From NCBI GenBank assembly GCA_001643675.2, contig LSRY02000040.1, positions 276,001 to 340,000 on the forward strand: DNA of 64,000 bases, written 5' to 3'. Under the pieces are notes generated by a model that saw nothing but the letters and a program-made list of their open reading frames with translations, had not been told where the DNA came from and did no database searches. Positions within the stretch are counted from its first letter, which is position 1. Each line of letters starts with the position of its first letter. Source of the DNA: Monocercomonoides exilis. Its lineage: Eukaryota > Preaxostyla > Oxymonadida > Polymastigidae. Positions 43,903 through 56,122 of this stretch are shown here, in pieces. A program made the translations under genes and the position numbers.

Positions 43903-45410
43903 ATGTCTCAAACATCATTTCTCGAAGTCTTGAGTTCCGTCGAAAAGCGAAATGCAATTCCAGAACGAGTTGAAGTTGAAAAAAAAGGAGATAAAAGAAT
44001 CTGTTTTTGATTTAACAAAAAAGTTGAAATGTGAACTAATAACATCATATTTCCGATTAACAGGCTTTGCTCAGCTTGAATCCGATCTCCTTGAGAAGCT
44101 TCTAAGCGATGAGGTTTCTCACCACAGAGGAAAGGAAAGAGCAGTTAATGAATTCAGAGATCAGTTATTCCTTTTGATGAATTTTTCGCATGATGGTTCA
44201 AAAACATTAACTCATTTTTCAGCATCTTTTTTCTATCAAACAAATAATTCAACAGTCAAGTTGCTTCATTCAATTGTTTCCGATGTCATAGAGCCACTTC
44301 CCCATTCATTTTTGACATTCAGAGAGAATCGCTTAATCGATATGAATGATGTTGCAATTGTTCAGGATTGCACTGTTTTACCAATAAACAGGCCAGGAAG
44401 TGGTCCGATGAATATCAAAAAATTTCATAATGGTAAACATCACATCTATTGCGAAAAAGTCGAAATTGGCTTGAACCCTGATGTGGAACAGCCTGCACAA
44501 TAAGTCCAATCAAATAGGGTCCACTCATTGTTTTATAGTTTTAAAGGAGCATTATCTGCACTTCAAGGATCAACTTAAAGGTTCGAAAATTCTGGCTGAC
44601 TCTGCTTATATGTGGGCAAAGCCAGAGCTTGATGCAATTATGACGAAGTCTGAATGTACTCAAGAGTTGGCATCGAAAATAGTTAAAGGAGAACGGTTTT
44701 TTGGAAGTCTCAAGACGCTATTTCATTTACGGAGGCAGTGGACTTTTGAGGCTGAAATGATAACAGATTATTTTATTGTTGCCTGTTGTTAAACGAATGA
44801 CCATATTTTGAAAAATCCTTTGACTACTCACGATCTGGATGCAAATCAACGTTTTTAGATGCTCTGACAGTTGAGAATTTTAAAAGACAGAAGGCAAAGA
44901 ACATTGCCAATGAACAATACAGAGTTAAAATGAAAAACAGACTCAATCTGAGCCAAGTTCCTTCACCAAGATTAACAATTCTGCCTATTCAGGCAGATGG
45001 CGTGTGTTTAATTTTTAAACACATATTGTTCTTTTCCATGTTATTTATACTTTTTTTTATATTAATATGCCATAACTTTTCTTTTTTTGATGATTCAGAA
45101 GAATCTCAAAACCCAAAAGATATTCTGATCGAAGAAAATATTACGAAAGAAATGAAAAAGAAAGTTTCATTTGAAGAAAAAGATGATAGAGACAAAAAAA
45201 TAGAAAAAGAGAGTGGTATGACAAATAAAGAAAGAAAGGATACTTGAAATTAGCACTCCTGGTGTTTCCATAACCAGTGGATATCAACTCAATTATTTCG
45301 TGCATCATCCAGTTCCTCTGTCTCTTTATCAACAATTTTTTCAAATTCCTTTTGTCAACAACAAACACAAACACAGTTACAAGCTCTTCTCAAAGAAAAG
45401 CATTTAATAT
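43903..45410 (+). pseudogene. Harbinger/DDE_4-type transposase, copy C (frameshifted)
   Basis: It starts MSQTSFLEVLSSVEKRNAIP at 43903. An indel in an A-run near 43980 shifts the frame to 43952-44503, which carries IVQDCTVLPINRPGSG and GKHHIYCEKVEIGLNPD. A second shift near 44490 leads to ILADSAYMWAKPELDAI, an altered KGERFFGSLKTLF catalytic Glu region and a TAA at 44790. Downstream helices, a GC-started intron near 45000, and an acidic/Ser-rich second exon ending with a QALLKEK motif (about 45390) remain. Homologous Asp-Asp-Glu positions can be read, but the gene is dead. Confidence 0.75.
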
Positions 45411-45749
45411 TTATTGTTTTTTCTTTTTCACATCATTAATTTTTAACTTTTTCAAAAATAAAACAGAAAGCTTTTGATAATGAGTTCTTGAATTTTTTTT
45501 TGACTTTATTTAACAAAAAATATAAAAGAAAACATTGAAATGCTATCAAATAACTGATAAACAAACAAAAATTGAAAAATTCATTAAGAAGAATATTTTT
45601 TTCAACAAATGTTTATTTTCAATTGATGAATTTATCAATTTCATAAATATAAACATGTTCATTCAAATTTATATTGTTTATTGTTGAATTTAGAGTCAGT
45701 ATATCTGGTTTAAATGTTTTATTCAAAAGAAGAATCAATATTGAACATA
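45411..45749. other. AT-rich spacer
   Basis: 3' flank of Harbinger copy C; no gene seen. Confidence 0.35.
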
Positions 45750-45995
45750 GGGGCGATTCTTTTTGAAAAGTTGCAAATGTTTAATTTTCAAATAAATCAA
45801 AAATTTCATATTTTGCTAAGCATTTTGTTCACAAATATCAAACTTCACTTAAATGGAATCTATATCTTGATAATGCTATTTCTAACATTCTTGAGGAGAT
45901 ATGAAAGTGGAAACAGAAATGTGAGCAAAACATGAAAATTTTGATTAAATTTGAAAATTTAACATTTGTGACATTTAAAAAAAAAAATCACACAT
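45750..45995. mobile_element. GGGTGATT-type palindromic MITE
   Basis: The left arm GGGCGATTCTTTTTGAAAAG and right arm ...AAATCACAC mirror each other with some decay. The arms share about 65 bp with the MITE at 9348-9588, including TTTTCAAATAAATCAAAAAT. It is noncoding. Confidence 0.65.
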
Positions 45996-46529
45996 ATAAG
46001 GAATATTTATTGAAATCATAACTATTTTCGCTGTACAAAATTTCAAAGATTATCAATTTTTCGAAAAAAATATTTTATTCTAAAAAGAAAAAGAATGATA
46101 ATTGTTTTTAAAAACAAATGTTAGCACCGAATCAATGTGAGAAATGTTTTCAATTAATCTTTTCTCTTTTCTAAGTTCATTGGAAAATATTCATGACTAA
46201 TTTTTGAACAGAAATATTTGTATGAAAAAATGTGATAACATAAATAATCACAAAGGTTTTTTAAAAAAAGCAAATATGAAAGTTTCAAAAGTGGTATATA
46301 AACATTCACGTTGTCACACGTTTTAAATTTTCCAAGTGCAAGTGAAATATCTGGTAAACAAAATAAGAAAGATCATATCATAAAATAATAAAAATCCCCA
46401 ACTGGAAACAAAAAAATTAAAGAAAAGTTCAAAAAGTCAAAAAAAAATTCAAAAAGTTCTAACTTTATCAATGTGATTCAGTCGAATTTTTGTGATTCGA
46501 AAAAATGAATGATGTTCTCGTTCTTCCAT
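45996..46529. other. AT-rich spacer
   Basis: No gene or repeat seen before the TA at 46530 that starts pogo copy 2. Confidence 0.35.
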
Positions 46530-46531
46530 TA

Positions 46532-48171
46532 GTCGGGGAGGAAACCCGATCCATTTTTGATCAAAAACTTTGATTAATGTTTTTGATCAAAACAATGGAA
46601 AAAAAACCTTCTCTTGTCAGAATTAAAGCATCGAGTGATATGCGTTCAATTGGAGATGAATTTGTCAAGGCCTTGTATGCCTATGATATTTTACAATACT
46701 CCGGTCGTGAAATCGAGGAAAGCGGGTTAATTTTGAGAGGATGTTTTGTGAGAGCCTTGAAAGCAAGAAAAGAAGGGAGAGATTAAAGAAAAAATGGGAG
46801 ACCAACATTGTTTACAAAAGAAGAAGAAGATGAGTTTGAACAGAGGATTTTGGAGGACATGAGGATCGGAATTTATCACACGAAACGAAATATTATGCAA
46901 ATGGAGTGAAAATATGTGTTTTCATCATTTTTTTAACTTATTTTGTATTTCAGGCAAATGAATTGCTGAGCAAAAAAAGAAGCAAAGGAGAAGAAATCAA
47001 AACTGAGGATAAGCATTGGGTTGATGGTTTTTTGTTTGGACAAAAAAAACCTGCAAATGCCGAAACCGTTTCCCATTGGAAGGGATGCATTAATATTCAA
47101 AGCAGTATAAATACCGCTTTTCGTTTTCAACGTAAAATATTTCTTCAAAGTGAAACGAATACATCAATTGATGTTCAATATTGAAGAAACATCAACAATT
47201 TTTTCATCTTTATTAGTAGAATAGGTATCTTCATTATCTTTTGTTTCTTCATCAATCACTCCAGAATCATCTCTCCCAAAATCCACATCAATCATTTAAA
47301 TGATTAGCACTGATAAGTGTTGATGCCCTGCATAAAATTTCATGCCCTTCAAAACAATTCCATTTGAATATCTTCTTGCAACAACCTCAACTGAAGTTTT
47401 TATCCCAACCACGTCAGACTATTTAACATCATCATTATTTGCTGAATTGTTTGAAAAAATATTTTTTTACCATAAATAAACAAAAAACCGTTCACTGTCG
47501 GAAAGCAATATGATCATGCCATACTTGTTAAAAACGGAGTTACAGGTCATTTAAGCTACAAAATGAAAAAAGTTGCAGAGACAAATTAATGGATTTTTCG
47601 AACTTCATTCTCACAACTCTCATTTTCTTCCTCCCAACTTCCAATTTGTGTTTGTGAGTTTAAAATGGAATTTTAGCAAATCAACGTTAACCGGGAAGTC
47701 CACCACAGCTGCGGAGAGAAAAGAATCATTTGCTCAAACTTTTTAAAATGGACGATCAGCAGCAAGTTGCACATCAACGATTATTGCTTTATAAAGGATT
47801 TGTGGTTTATTTTCAATAAACAAAAATGAAGTTTTGAATCGTTTGCCTGATACCCCTCCTCAATGGGCTGCCTCACAAATAAATCCTGAAAGAGCGCCAG
47901 AAGGTGCTTCATATGGAGCAGTCTATTATTCATCTGACGACGGTCATCAACTTTAAGCTTAAATTAATACATTTTCTCAATTTCTGTTAATTATCCAGTT
48001 ATTTGAATTTCTGTTAAAGTTAATCGTGTTTATTATTTTATACAGTTTTTTTTACTGTGAACAGTGCATTTTTCATATATCGGACATGTTTTTTTCATAG
48101 AAAAGAACTTTAATTTTTATTAAATAATCATAAATGTATTTTTGATCATTGGGTTGTGTTTCCTCCACTGC
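46532..48171 (+). mobile_element. pogo-type element, copy 2
   Basis: The left end GTCGGGGAGGAAACCCGATC and the right end (minus-strand reading GCAGTGGAGGAAACACAACC) are degenerate inverted repeats, each bordered by TA (46530-46531 and 48172-48173). Length is 1,640 bp, close to copy 1. Confidence 0.7.
46595..47956 (+). pseudogene. pogo-type transposase, copy 2 (heavily decayed)
   Basis: It starts MEKKPSLVRIKASSDMRSIG with FVKALYAYDILQYSGREIEE, then a TAA before RKNGRPTLFTKEEEDEFEQR. The 50-bp intron (46904-46953) has lost its GT donor (GA). Exon 2 begins ANELLSKKRSKGEEIKTEDK and loses most of the catalytic domain, though FNIEETSTIF remains with the first Asp changed to Glu-like context. The conserved C-terminus APEGASYGAVYYSSDD ends with TAA at 47954, the same place as in copies 1 and 3. 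Confidence 0.7.
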
Positions 48172-48177
48172 TAATTA

Positions 48178-49740
48178 ATCGGGGTCGAAACCGGAGACGG
48201 GGAACAAACCCGAACAGCTTTGATCAAAAGTCTTGGTATAGTTTTTCACACAAATAAATATTTTTTCTCAATTCCAGAAAGATTTCAACTGTGTTTTGGT
48301 TTTTAAATGAACAAAAATAATATGAAACATGTTAGAAATTATCTTCTTTCAACAGAAAAGAAAAAATAACGTGTTAAATCCAGTATATCAGTAAAAAAAC
48401 ATATTTATGGAATAAAATCTGTTAAATCATCAGAAGATCTGTAGATTGCTCCGTATGATGCTCCTTCTGGTGCTTTCTGAGGTTCTATTTCTTTCACATC
48501 ATATTCTGGACGGTTTTTTAATAATCTTTGGAGAAGTTCTGTTTTGTCCACAGGCCACATGCCACACACTTTCCATGAAAATTTAATTGTCTCGGGGTAG
48601 CTTTCAACAGACAATCCATTTCGTAAAACTGATACAAATTCATCTCTTTTTGAAGAAGCTGTTGTTGTTTTCCCGCAGTTTATTGATTTGGAGAAAATTC
48701 TTTTCATATTAGCGAAGATAAATTGGTCATTCGGCTGAAGAAGATGGGATGTGTGCGAAGGCAGTTGAATTAGATCAATCAAATTGTCTCTGCAAATATT
48801 TCTAATTTCTTCTTGGAAATGACCCACTCCTCCATTCATGATTAAAACTGCGTGCGCAAACCCCATGCCTTTCGCTTTTCTTTTTTTCACAATTTCTGTG
48901 ATGAATCATTTCTTAAACAAATCCAAAAGCATAGCAGAAGTTATGTGTCCATTTGTTAATGGGATGAAAACTTCTTGAGACGTTGTTGAAAATAGATTTT
49001 CTTGTGGGATTCTTTTGAAGGGCATTATGGTGGGTGTTAGGTTTCGACAACCGTCTGTGTTTGTCTTGAAGACAATTGTTGCAGATGTTGGAGGTGAAGT
49101 TTCAAGGATAAATGAGGAAATTGTTGTGGAAGATGTTGCTGAATAATCGTTATGCTGATAAAAAAAAATAGAAGAAGTTTCGTCAAAATTAATAATAAGT
49201 TGTTAAATTAATATCTCATCATTGTGCAATTTTTCAAAATTTAAAAAAAGGCAATAATACCTTTTTCCATGACTGAGCTATTCTTCCAATAGGCAAATAT
49301 GAAGGAATCTGCAACATGATTTTTGGATGCCTTTTCAAAAATCGATCTATCCAATGTTTGTATTCAATCTTTATTTTCTCTCCTTCTATAGGTTTTTTTA
49401 AAAGATGTTCATTTGCCTTATTTCCAATTGACAATGAAATAGTTGCAAAAACAACGAAAAACAAACCATTTGAGTGATATCCGCTTTTGTTGGATATTTT
49501 CCATTCCTTATATCTTCAAGTCCGCGCTCTTCGAAGTCAGTATCTTTATGTTTGTTAAACAATGTTGGTTTTCTGCATTTTCCAGTTTCTCTTCCACAAG
49601 TTCTAGCTTTCAAGGCACGTTGTAATGAACATCGATTAAGGATTCCACATTTATCATTTTATCGTTCCGAATATACCAAAACATCATGGGCGTTTAGAAA
49701 GATTGTCTGAAGTGACAACTTTTTTTCAAATTTGTGACAA
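48178..49740 (-). mobile_element. pogo-type element, copy 3 (right end missing)
   Basis: The left end ATCGGGGTCGAAACCGGAGA with the second motif GGGGAACAAACCCGAACAGC is a diverged version of the pogo copy 1 end and begins 6 bp after copy 2 ends. I could not find the matching end beyond 49700, so the right boundary is approximate. Confidence 0.55.
48405..49690 (-). pseudogene. pogo-type transposase, copy 3
   Basis: An N-terminal remnant (NAHDVLVYSE) is followed by GKCRKPTLFNKHKDTDFEER, a 50-bp GT-AG intron (49466-49417), then ANEHLLKKPIEGEKIKIEYK and HWIDRFLKRHPKIML. The first-Asp block near 49170 is broken. The C-terminal half is well preserved in 161 codons: AVLIMNGGVGHFQEE (second position reads Asn where copy 1 has Asp), SHLLQPNDQFIFANMKRIFS (third Asp), FSWKVCGMWPVDK and APEGASYGAIYRSSDDL, ending TAA at 48405. 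The Asp-to-Asn change alone would inactivate it. Confidence 0.7.
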
Positions 49741-50579
49741 ATTCACGGATGTGTCAAATCGACGTGTCATTTCCCATACTATATTCAACAATATTTCTCA
49801 ATCATTTTAAAAAAAACTTGAATTTAATGTAATATGAGTTCCATTTGTGCAAAATTATCCTTTTTCAAAATTTTGACAAATTATGATCATGTTTGTCACA
49901 AAGTGTTATTAGCGGAAATATTATTTATTCTATTATTGAATTTTATAATTTGAGACATTTGTCGTTAATGATCGTTCGTTGTTCACAAAGGAGATAAAAT
50001 TTTAGTATTCAATTTTTATTGTAATCAATTGTTTTTGAAATGATCAATCAATAGCTTCGAATTCTAAAAAAATATTCATTTGAAAAGATTCGGACTTTCT
50101 GTTTCAGAGGAACTATCAGAATTTGATGAATATGAAGAAATTCTAAATGAAGAAAGCTTTATGCTATGTGAAAACGAGATCTTCACTGATTTCTTTTCAA
50201 TAAACTTTCAGTGATGAATTGGATTATTATCAAATCGGAGATATCGACATGCATGCCTTCCATGAATTCGAAGATGATGTGATTTTTGCGGTGACAAATA
50301 AAAAACTTCAAGTCGTTTACGAAATTTCAAAGGAAAAGGAGAATGAAGCAGTCGATTCATTAAAGATTTCAATTCATTCAAATTGGAATTTCAAAATAAA
50401 AAAAATCATTCAATTAATTTTTCAATAATTCATTAGTGAAGTTTACCAAGGAAACAAAAGAATAATATGCATCATAATTTATAACACACATTCTTTCAAC
50501 AACCTCAGTTGGTGTCCTTGAGAGTCCACCTGCATATTACAGTTAAATTGCATCACAGGATGGAATGGAAACGATTTTT
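49741..50579. other. stretch with acidic frames upstream of the hAT remnant
   Basis: GTGACAAA/TTTGTCAC motifs occur at 49730-49900. A plus-strand acidic block at 50105-50430 (EELSEFDEYEEIL, then DYYQIGDIDMHAFHEFEDDV) could be the middle of a hAT-type protein whose C-terminus follows. The frames are broken and I cannot prove the link. Confidence 0.3.
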
Positions 50580-50720
50580 TCCAACATTTGTTATTGCATT
50601 GGAACAGCTCCTTGTGGTGAATCTCCGAGAGAACGACTTTTTTCAAGATTAAAGCGAATTGTCGGTGATCTTCGAAATTCTCTTTCATTTGATTCTCTCA
50701 ATTCATTGCTTCAATTATGA
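50580..50720 (+). pseudogene. hAT transposase C-terminal dimerisation remnant
   Basis: One short frame reads IGTAPCGESPRERLFSRLKR followed by IVGDLRNSLSFDSLNSLLQL and a TGA. The S-x-R-x-F-S-R ... R-x-x-L-x-x-x-x-L-x-x-L-L-x-L pattern is the conserved dimerisation tip of hAT transposases. The catalytic part is not recognisable upstream, so this is an orphan end. Confidence 0.6.
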
Positions 50721-51060
50721 TCATGATTAATTTCATCTCAGTTTGTTGTTCGAACAATAATCTATTTCTGATTTTTTATCGGCTTTATCAGTTTAGTAGT
50801 ATTAAAATTTCGTTTCAATAATGTTGAAAAATCCACAAAAGAATCACTCGAATTATTTTTTTTTTTTTGAAAGTGTTTTAGATCAAATGAGACAAGTTCA
50901 TATGTTCATTTATTAATGATGTGAATGTAACACGAGAAAAAGAATACGGTGATTTTGAAATTTGTATTTGTTTTTTTTTTGGATGACAGGTCGATTGAAA
51001 TATTGAACAAAATGAGGGATGCAGTTTATTTGTTGAAAAACAAAAACATTAAGCAAAAAA
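50721..51060. other. spacer
   Basis: AT-rich with poly-T runs; no gene recognised. Confidence 0.35.
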
Positions 51061-51065
51061 CGTGA

Positions 51066-51540
51066 ATGAACAAAATATTAAAACAAAGAAGGATTCCACG
51101 TTTGTCGGAAATTGTGGAGGAAGAGTTTGTGGTTGATGTATTGAGGAAAATGATGTTGTTCTTAAACCTGAAGGAATTGTGTCAGTTGTGTTATAGGATC
51201 GAGAATATGCGAGTGAAGTGGGAGATAAAAGAAAAGAAGAACAGTTTTGTGATGTTGAAGAAGAGAAAGGAAACTCTCCAACAGCACACAGAGACAAGTG
51301 GAAAGATTCAACGAAAACAAAGAAAAGATGGAAGAGGAAGTGGCATCGTTTGTTTTAGAAAAGCCATGACTAATTCGGCCGAGGAATGAAAATGAAGGGA
51401 CAGAAGTGGAGAAAAAAAGTTGCACACTGCAATCCACAGAATATGTATTGAATAACGCTTCGTCAGTAGATAACATTCTGCAAGAGATTGCAAGAGCATT
51501 CTTGGAGATGCGGCTTCAGCAGCAGGTTAGCTTTTAAGAA
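51066..51540 (+). pseudogene. unrecognised coiled-coil-like coding fragment
   Basis: Two overlapping plus-strand frames look protein-like. One has RQVERFNENKEKMEEEVASF, a TGA, then VEKKSCTLQSTEYVLNNASS and AFLEMRLQQQ, ending at a possible GT donor at 51528. Composition (Glu/Gln/Lys/Leu, heptad-like) differs from the flanks. The frame shift between the two parts and the TGA suggest a relic or poorly placed exons. No family is recognised. Confidence 0.35.
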
Positions 51541-53569
51541 AAACTGAAAATGAAATATCAGAAGGAGTAGGAAAATGTGAGAAGCATTTGAAAATTCAAA
51601 TAAATAATTTTCATTAATCATGGAACAAGGAAGAGAGTGCAGAGATGAGGAGAAAAACTTCAATAATAACAAGGAAACAAAGACGGAATTATCGGGGAAT
51701 GATCATGAGAAGAAGAGGAAGTGTTAATCAAAAAGGAAGTGATGGAAGAGGAAGAAGAAGATTATGAAGCAAACGGAATATGAGAATTCATTAATGATAA
51801 AGAAGAAACGTTGATTATTAAAACCTAATATTTTTACCGCTGTTCCAGTCAAAGACGACATTTTTGTTAAATGAAACATCAAAGTCAATGATTGCAGATT
51901 AACCACAGCATTCAACAGCTCCTTGGATAGTAATGTTGAAGTGAAGAATAGCCATATTTGGGATTCCAACTTATTTTTCTTTTTCTTTTTTTGTTTTGCA
52001 ATAAAATATGTTCTTGTACACCAAAAAAATTGAATAATATTTCAAACTTTCATAGTTTTTTCCAACTGAATAAAATATATGGAAAGGTTTTAAAACTTGT
52101 AATAAAAGATCAAATTAAAATATTAGCAAACTCAATTTTATTAATGAAATATATATATCTTTAATTGTTGACTCCGCTTTTAAGGCAGCTTATCTGTACA
52201 CAATTAGAAAAAACAAAGAAAATTTCTATTTCAAAAAATAAGAGAAATAATAGAAAAAACATGTGAATAATCTCCATTAATTTTTTTATTTTTTTGGTTG
52301 GTGTGTTGTTTAATATAGAAAATTCGTAAAAAGGATTTATCATGTAAACAATAAGTTGAAAAAATGTTAATAATTATTTGAACAAAAAGAAATGGATGCA
52401 TTCATTAATCCAATTTTAACAGGTGATTTTATAATGCTGAAAACAAAAGCAATTCTATTTTTTGTTTTTTTCTTTTTGAGCCAGAAAGTGAAATCCAACT
52501 CCATCAATTAACAAAAATTTATTATTTATTTATTTCCTAAAACAGATTTGTTGTCTTTTGAAAAACAAGCTTGAAGCAACACTTTATTAAAAGAATGCAA
52601 AGAACATAGACGTTATGGAATGCCTTTGACGAGAATGAGAAAAAATGGAAGAGTTCGAAATAGCAATGAATATATAATTATGGTTTCCTTATCAAGAAAA
52701 AACAAATATTTACATGCTTTAATCAAGGCCTCAGCGCAGACTGACATTTTTTAATTAGCTCGACAAGTTGACTGACATTACTGTCAGCTTGTATTTGATT
52801 TTTTGATTCACGAAAAAACATTCAATGAAAAAAATTGCTTCTTTGTTTGCATTGAATAATATTTTTTAATTTTTTATTAAATGAAATTTCACTTGATCAG
52901 AGCAAACAAATATTTAATTTATTGCTTTTTTAAAATTTCAATGGGTTATTGACAGATCTTTATCGAGATCAGTCGGTCGAAAAAATCGATCTGTCGTATG
53001 TGTCTATTTCTTTTGACTTTTGTTTCTAAACAGAAATTATTTCCATTTCTATTTAATAATGAAAACAGTTTATGATTTTTAATTAAAGTCTTTTTGAATT
53101 AATAGAAAAGGCAAATTTTGCATGTTTGATATAAATAATTAATCAGTCCAAAACTTTTTTTGTCAAACATTTCATCTTTTCAAATGAGTCACTGTTAAGA
53201 ATATATATATTTGAATAAAGTTTTTTTTCTGTTCCACATTAATAACGTGTTTTTAATTTTGTGAACAAACACGATATGTTTGGGAACAGCAAAGGAAGAC
53301 ATAAGAAATGTGTGACAAAGATCTTTGGAATAATATAAAAATACGATTAACAGAAAAAGTTACGAAATGAAATTGTTTCTGATAACGATGAAGAATGGTT
53401 ATTATTTGTGATAACCAAAACATAGCTATGGCAACTGCAAAGGGAATAATTACTCATCCGAGCGGAAACTGAAAGTAGAAGCGATGCCACGGAGATACAC
53501 AGTGTTCAATTGTCAAACAGGAAATAAAAGAAAAAGAAAAAAGCAGCAAAGGATCAAAAAAGAAAGTTG
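51541..53569. other. long AT-rich stretch without a gene
   Basis: Two kilobases with only short low-complexity frames. A small inverted motif (GACAGATC ... GATCTGTC) lies at 52971-53015. I see no RNA gene or transposase motif. Confidence 0.4.
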
Positions 53570-54536
53570 AAATGGTACTGAAAACTGAAGAAAAAAAAAT
53601 AGAATATTATTGGTTATTTTCTATGTGCAGTCTTTCTTCTTCTCATTCTCTTCCTCTTCATCATCATTTTCAAGCAGCACATTATTACAGTTGCTTCAAC
53701 AGACAAGAGAATGAAACAATCGCAATCATTGATTTTATTGAAATGCCCTCTTCTCAATCCGCCATTTGATTATGATCCAACTTCTTATTCATCTTTTTCA
53801 CCATCGTTTGAATCAGCATCTGGTTCTGAAGTGAAGATGAGAGAAAAGAAAAGATGGATGTGAAAGTGAAGAAGAAAAAGAAAACGATGAAAAACATGAA
53901 GTTAAAGCTTCATCTGCTCAAAAGCAATGGAATTGGAAGAAGAAAGAAGCCAAACTAACGTTGAATACAAAGCCAATTCTTGGATATTATTTTGATGGTG
54001 TGAAAGCTATTTAATCGTATTATTATTATTGTTCATTTCATTCTATTATTGTATTCTACTTATTTTCCTTCTATTTATTTTCTATCAATCTTTCTGAATA
54101 ATCTCCTCTTAACTTCTCAGGTATTCCCCACCAATTCATCTTCGATCCCACCCACGGCGCCTCCAAAAGTGGCATTCAAACTCCTCCTCCGAAGATAATC
54201 GAGCCGAAAAAGGAGAGTTTGAATGCATCGACTTCTTCTTCTACAAAACTGCTTTTGACAAGTTCAGACATTCCATGGCTGTCACTCAAAGGATACGACC
54301 CAAACGCAGAGAAATCGACAAACCCTTCAAAAACTGCTTTGTCTTCTCCCATCCCGTTCACAGCTGATGAAGCCATCTTCCCCTTTTCTGTGTTGACACC
54401 CTCCACCGCCCTCTTCATGAAGGAAGACGGCACATCTCCTTCTTCTTTTCCACAATATTATCACTCCCCAATTCCCATTGAAATACCAGAATCCAAATAT
54501 TTCACTCAATTCTTCACAACACTCGTCTCCTTTTAA
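53570..54536 (+). pseudogene. probable spliced host-type gene fragment, function unknown
   Basis: The last exon, from about 54121 to a TAA at 54534-54536, follows a good acceptor (TTAACTTCTCAG) and encodes a Pro/Ser/Thr-rich chain with FDPTHGASKSGIQTPPPKII, DIPWLSLKGYDPNAEKSTNP and SPIPIEIPESKYFTQFFTTL. An upstream block (53740-54000) reads FDYDPTSYSSFSPSFESASG, then, one frame over, an acidic segment and KLTLNTKPILGYYFDG before a possible GT donor. GC is higher than in the flanks, as expected for a host gene. The frame change upstream argues for decay, unless an intron was missed. No family is recognised. Confidence 0.4.
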
Positions 54537-54537
54537 C

Positions 54538-55030
54538 TGGTGCTGCTGGAAAAACGATCTCCTCTTCTTTTATTTTGTGTGAAAACTCACTTTCTTTTTG
54601 TGAGAAGAGCAACGAAATGGACAAGAGCTAAAGTTCAGACTGAAACAGAAAACAAGGTTGAAGATGACCCACTTGATCTGCTTTTTGAAAAAAACAAACA
54701 AACAATTCAAATGAAAAAATTAGAGAGTTGTGTTTGATTTTATTCGTCTGGATTCAATTATTTATAATTATATATTTGTCTTTCAATAATTTTTATTTTC
54801 TCTATATTCTTATTATTCCTCGTTGATATCCAGCCATTCATCTCCAGTGGTTCTGTCTATATCGCCTCTTCTCCTCTCCAACAGCTTCCACTTGTTCTTA
54901 TTTCACAACTTTTCAAAGTTCTTTTCAGAATATACCGAACATATGGGCCGGAAGACCATCATTGCAACGAATTCACCTGAACATTTTTATCTATCACTCA
55001 AAAAAGTCCGAATGAAAAGACATTGAGAAG
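54538..55030 (+). pseudogene. unrecognised exon-like fragments
   Basis: A frame at 54529-54630 reads LLLTGAAGKTISSSFILCEN before a stop, and a second block after an acceptor-like site at 54833 reads PFISSGSVYIASSPLQQLPL and LFKVLFRIYRTYGPED. Both look like real exons in composition but do not join into one clear gene. The GAAGKT string resembles, but does not satisfy, the P-loop consensus. Confidence 0.25.
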
Positions 55031-55439
55031 CATTGTGGCAGTATAAGAGAAGCCAAAACAGTCTATTCAACCAGCTCAAACAGAAAAAATGAAATTTTTT
55101 ATAAATGAAATCAGCGATTCTTCATTGGTTTAAAATGAACTTTTTTTATCTCATCTGGTTGGGATAACAAGAATGCCAAACTTCTCCTTCCTGATGTTCG
55201 CTCTGTTTCTGCGCAATATACTTCCTGACTGAGAAGAAATAAAAGTTGATGGAATGAAGAGGGAAATATTTAGTGTGAAGATGGAAGGAGATGGAGACTG
55301 TGGTGAGAGGGAAGAACGTTAAAAAAGAAGAAGAGATAGAAGAAATTTTGCTTAAGTTTGAGACAGTTAGCTTATCCATCGCATAGCTTCGTATCAAAAT
55401 AATTTTCATTTCTGTCTCAGTTTTTCAGTTGCTTCTTGT

Positions 55440-55700
55440 GCAGTCTTTATTTATTGAACCGGTTTAACTCTTCGCTTTGTCTTCATCATGATCATATCCA
55501 TCACAAATCTTTTCTTTCGGGATTTCGAAAGTCTTCATCTCGATCCGCAAATAATCCTTCTTTCAAAGAATCCTTGAAGCTGATGAAAAGCTCAATGTTG
55601 GAAGGGTCAAAAGCAGCTGCCTGTGATAAACGCGAGAAGGAACAAGGGCCGCATGATTGAGCTGTTGAATTGGCTGTTCTTTCTGATGTTTATTTGTGTT
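55440..55700 (-). pseudogene. unrecognised coding-like fragment
   Basis: On the minus strand the frame SRLSQAAAFDPSNIELFISF continues to KDSLKEGLFADRDEDFRNPE and then meets stops. The opposite strand is also open (to 55660), so strand is uncertain. No domain is recognised. Confidence 0.25.
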
Positions 55701-56122
55701 TTTCAAGTCAAAGTTAAGGAGGATATCACCAACTCAGTTCTTAAAAAGGAATTGCTTTGAAAGTGATAGATTTTGGACTTTTAATATCTCAGAATTGAAA
55801 GTGAATAATAAATGGAATGTGGCTGAGTCGTTAGAATTACGAAAAGCAATGAATGAAATAACTTTGTGACTTCATCTTCATCATAGAATTATTTTAAAAG
55901 CATATCTCAGTTTCATTCATTTGTTTCTTCAAAAATCGCTTCATAAATTATCATTAAACAGATTTTCATTATGTTCGCAAGGAAAATTTGTCTCAATATT
56001 TGCAAATTTTGGTTTTATCGTTGAACTGCAAATTGATGAAAATACTTTACTTTTTTGCACTTCACCAAACCCTCGTAATGTTCGTTCTGCTCTTCATTGA
56101 ATAAAGCATTCATGAACACCCA

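Noticed and set aside
52971-53015. GACAGATC ... GATCTGTC hairpin as a regulatory site or MITE end
   Set aside because: It is short and isolated, and I found no second copy or flanking structure to support it.
54529-54630. P-loop ATPase motif (TGAAGKTISS)
   Set aside because: The Walker A consensus needs Gly or Ala four residues before GKT; here that residue is Leu, and no Walker B is visible before the stop.
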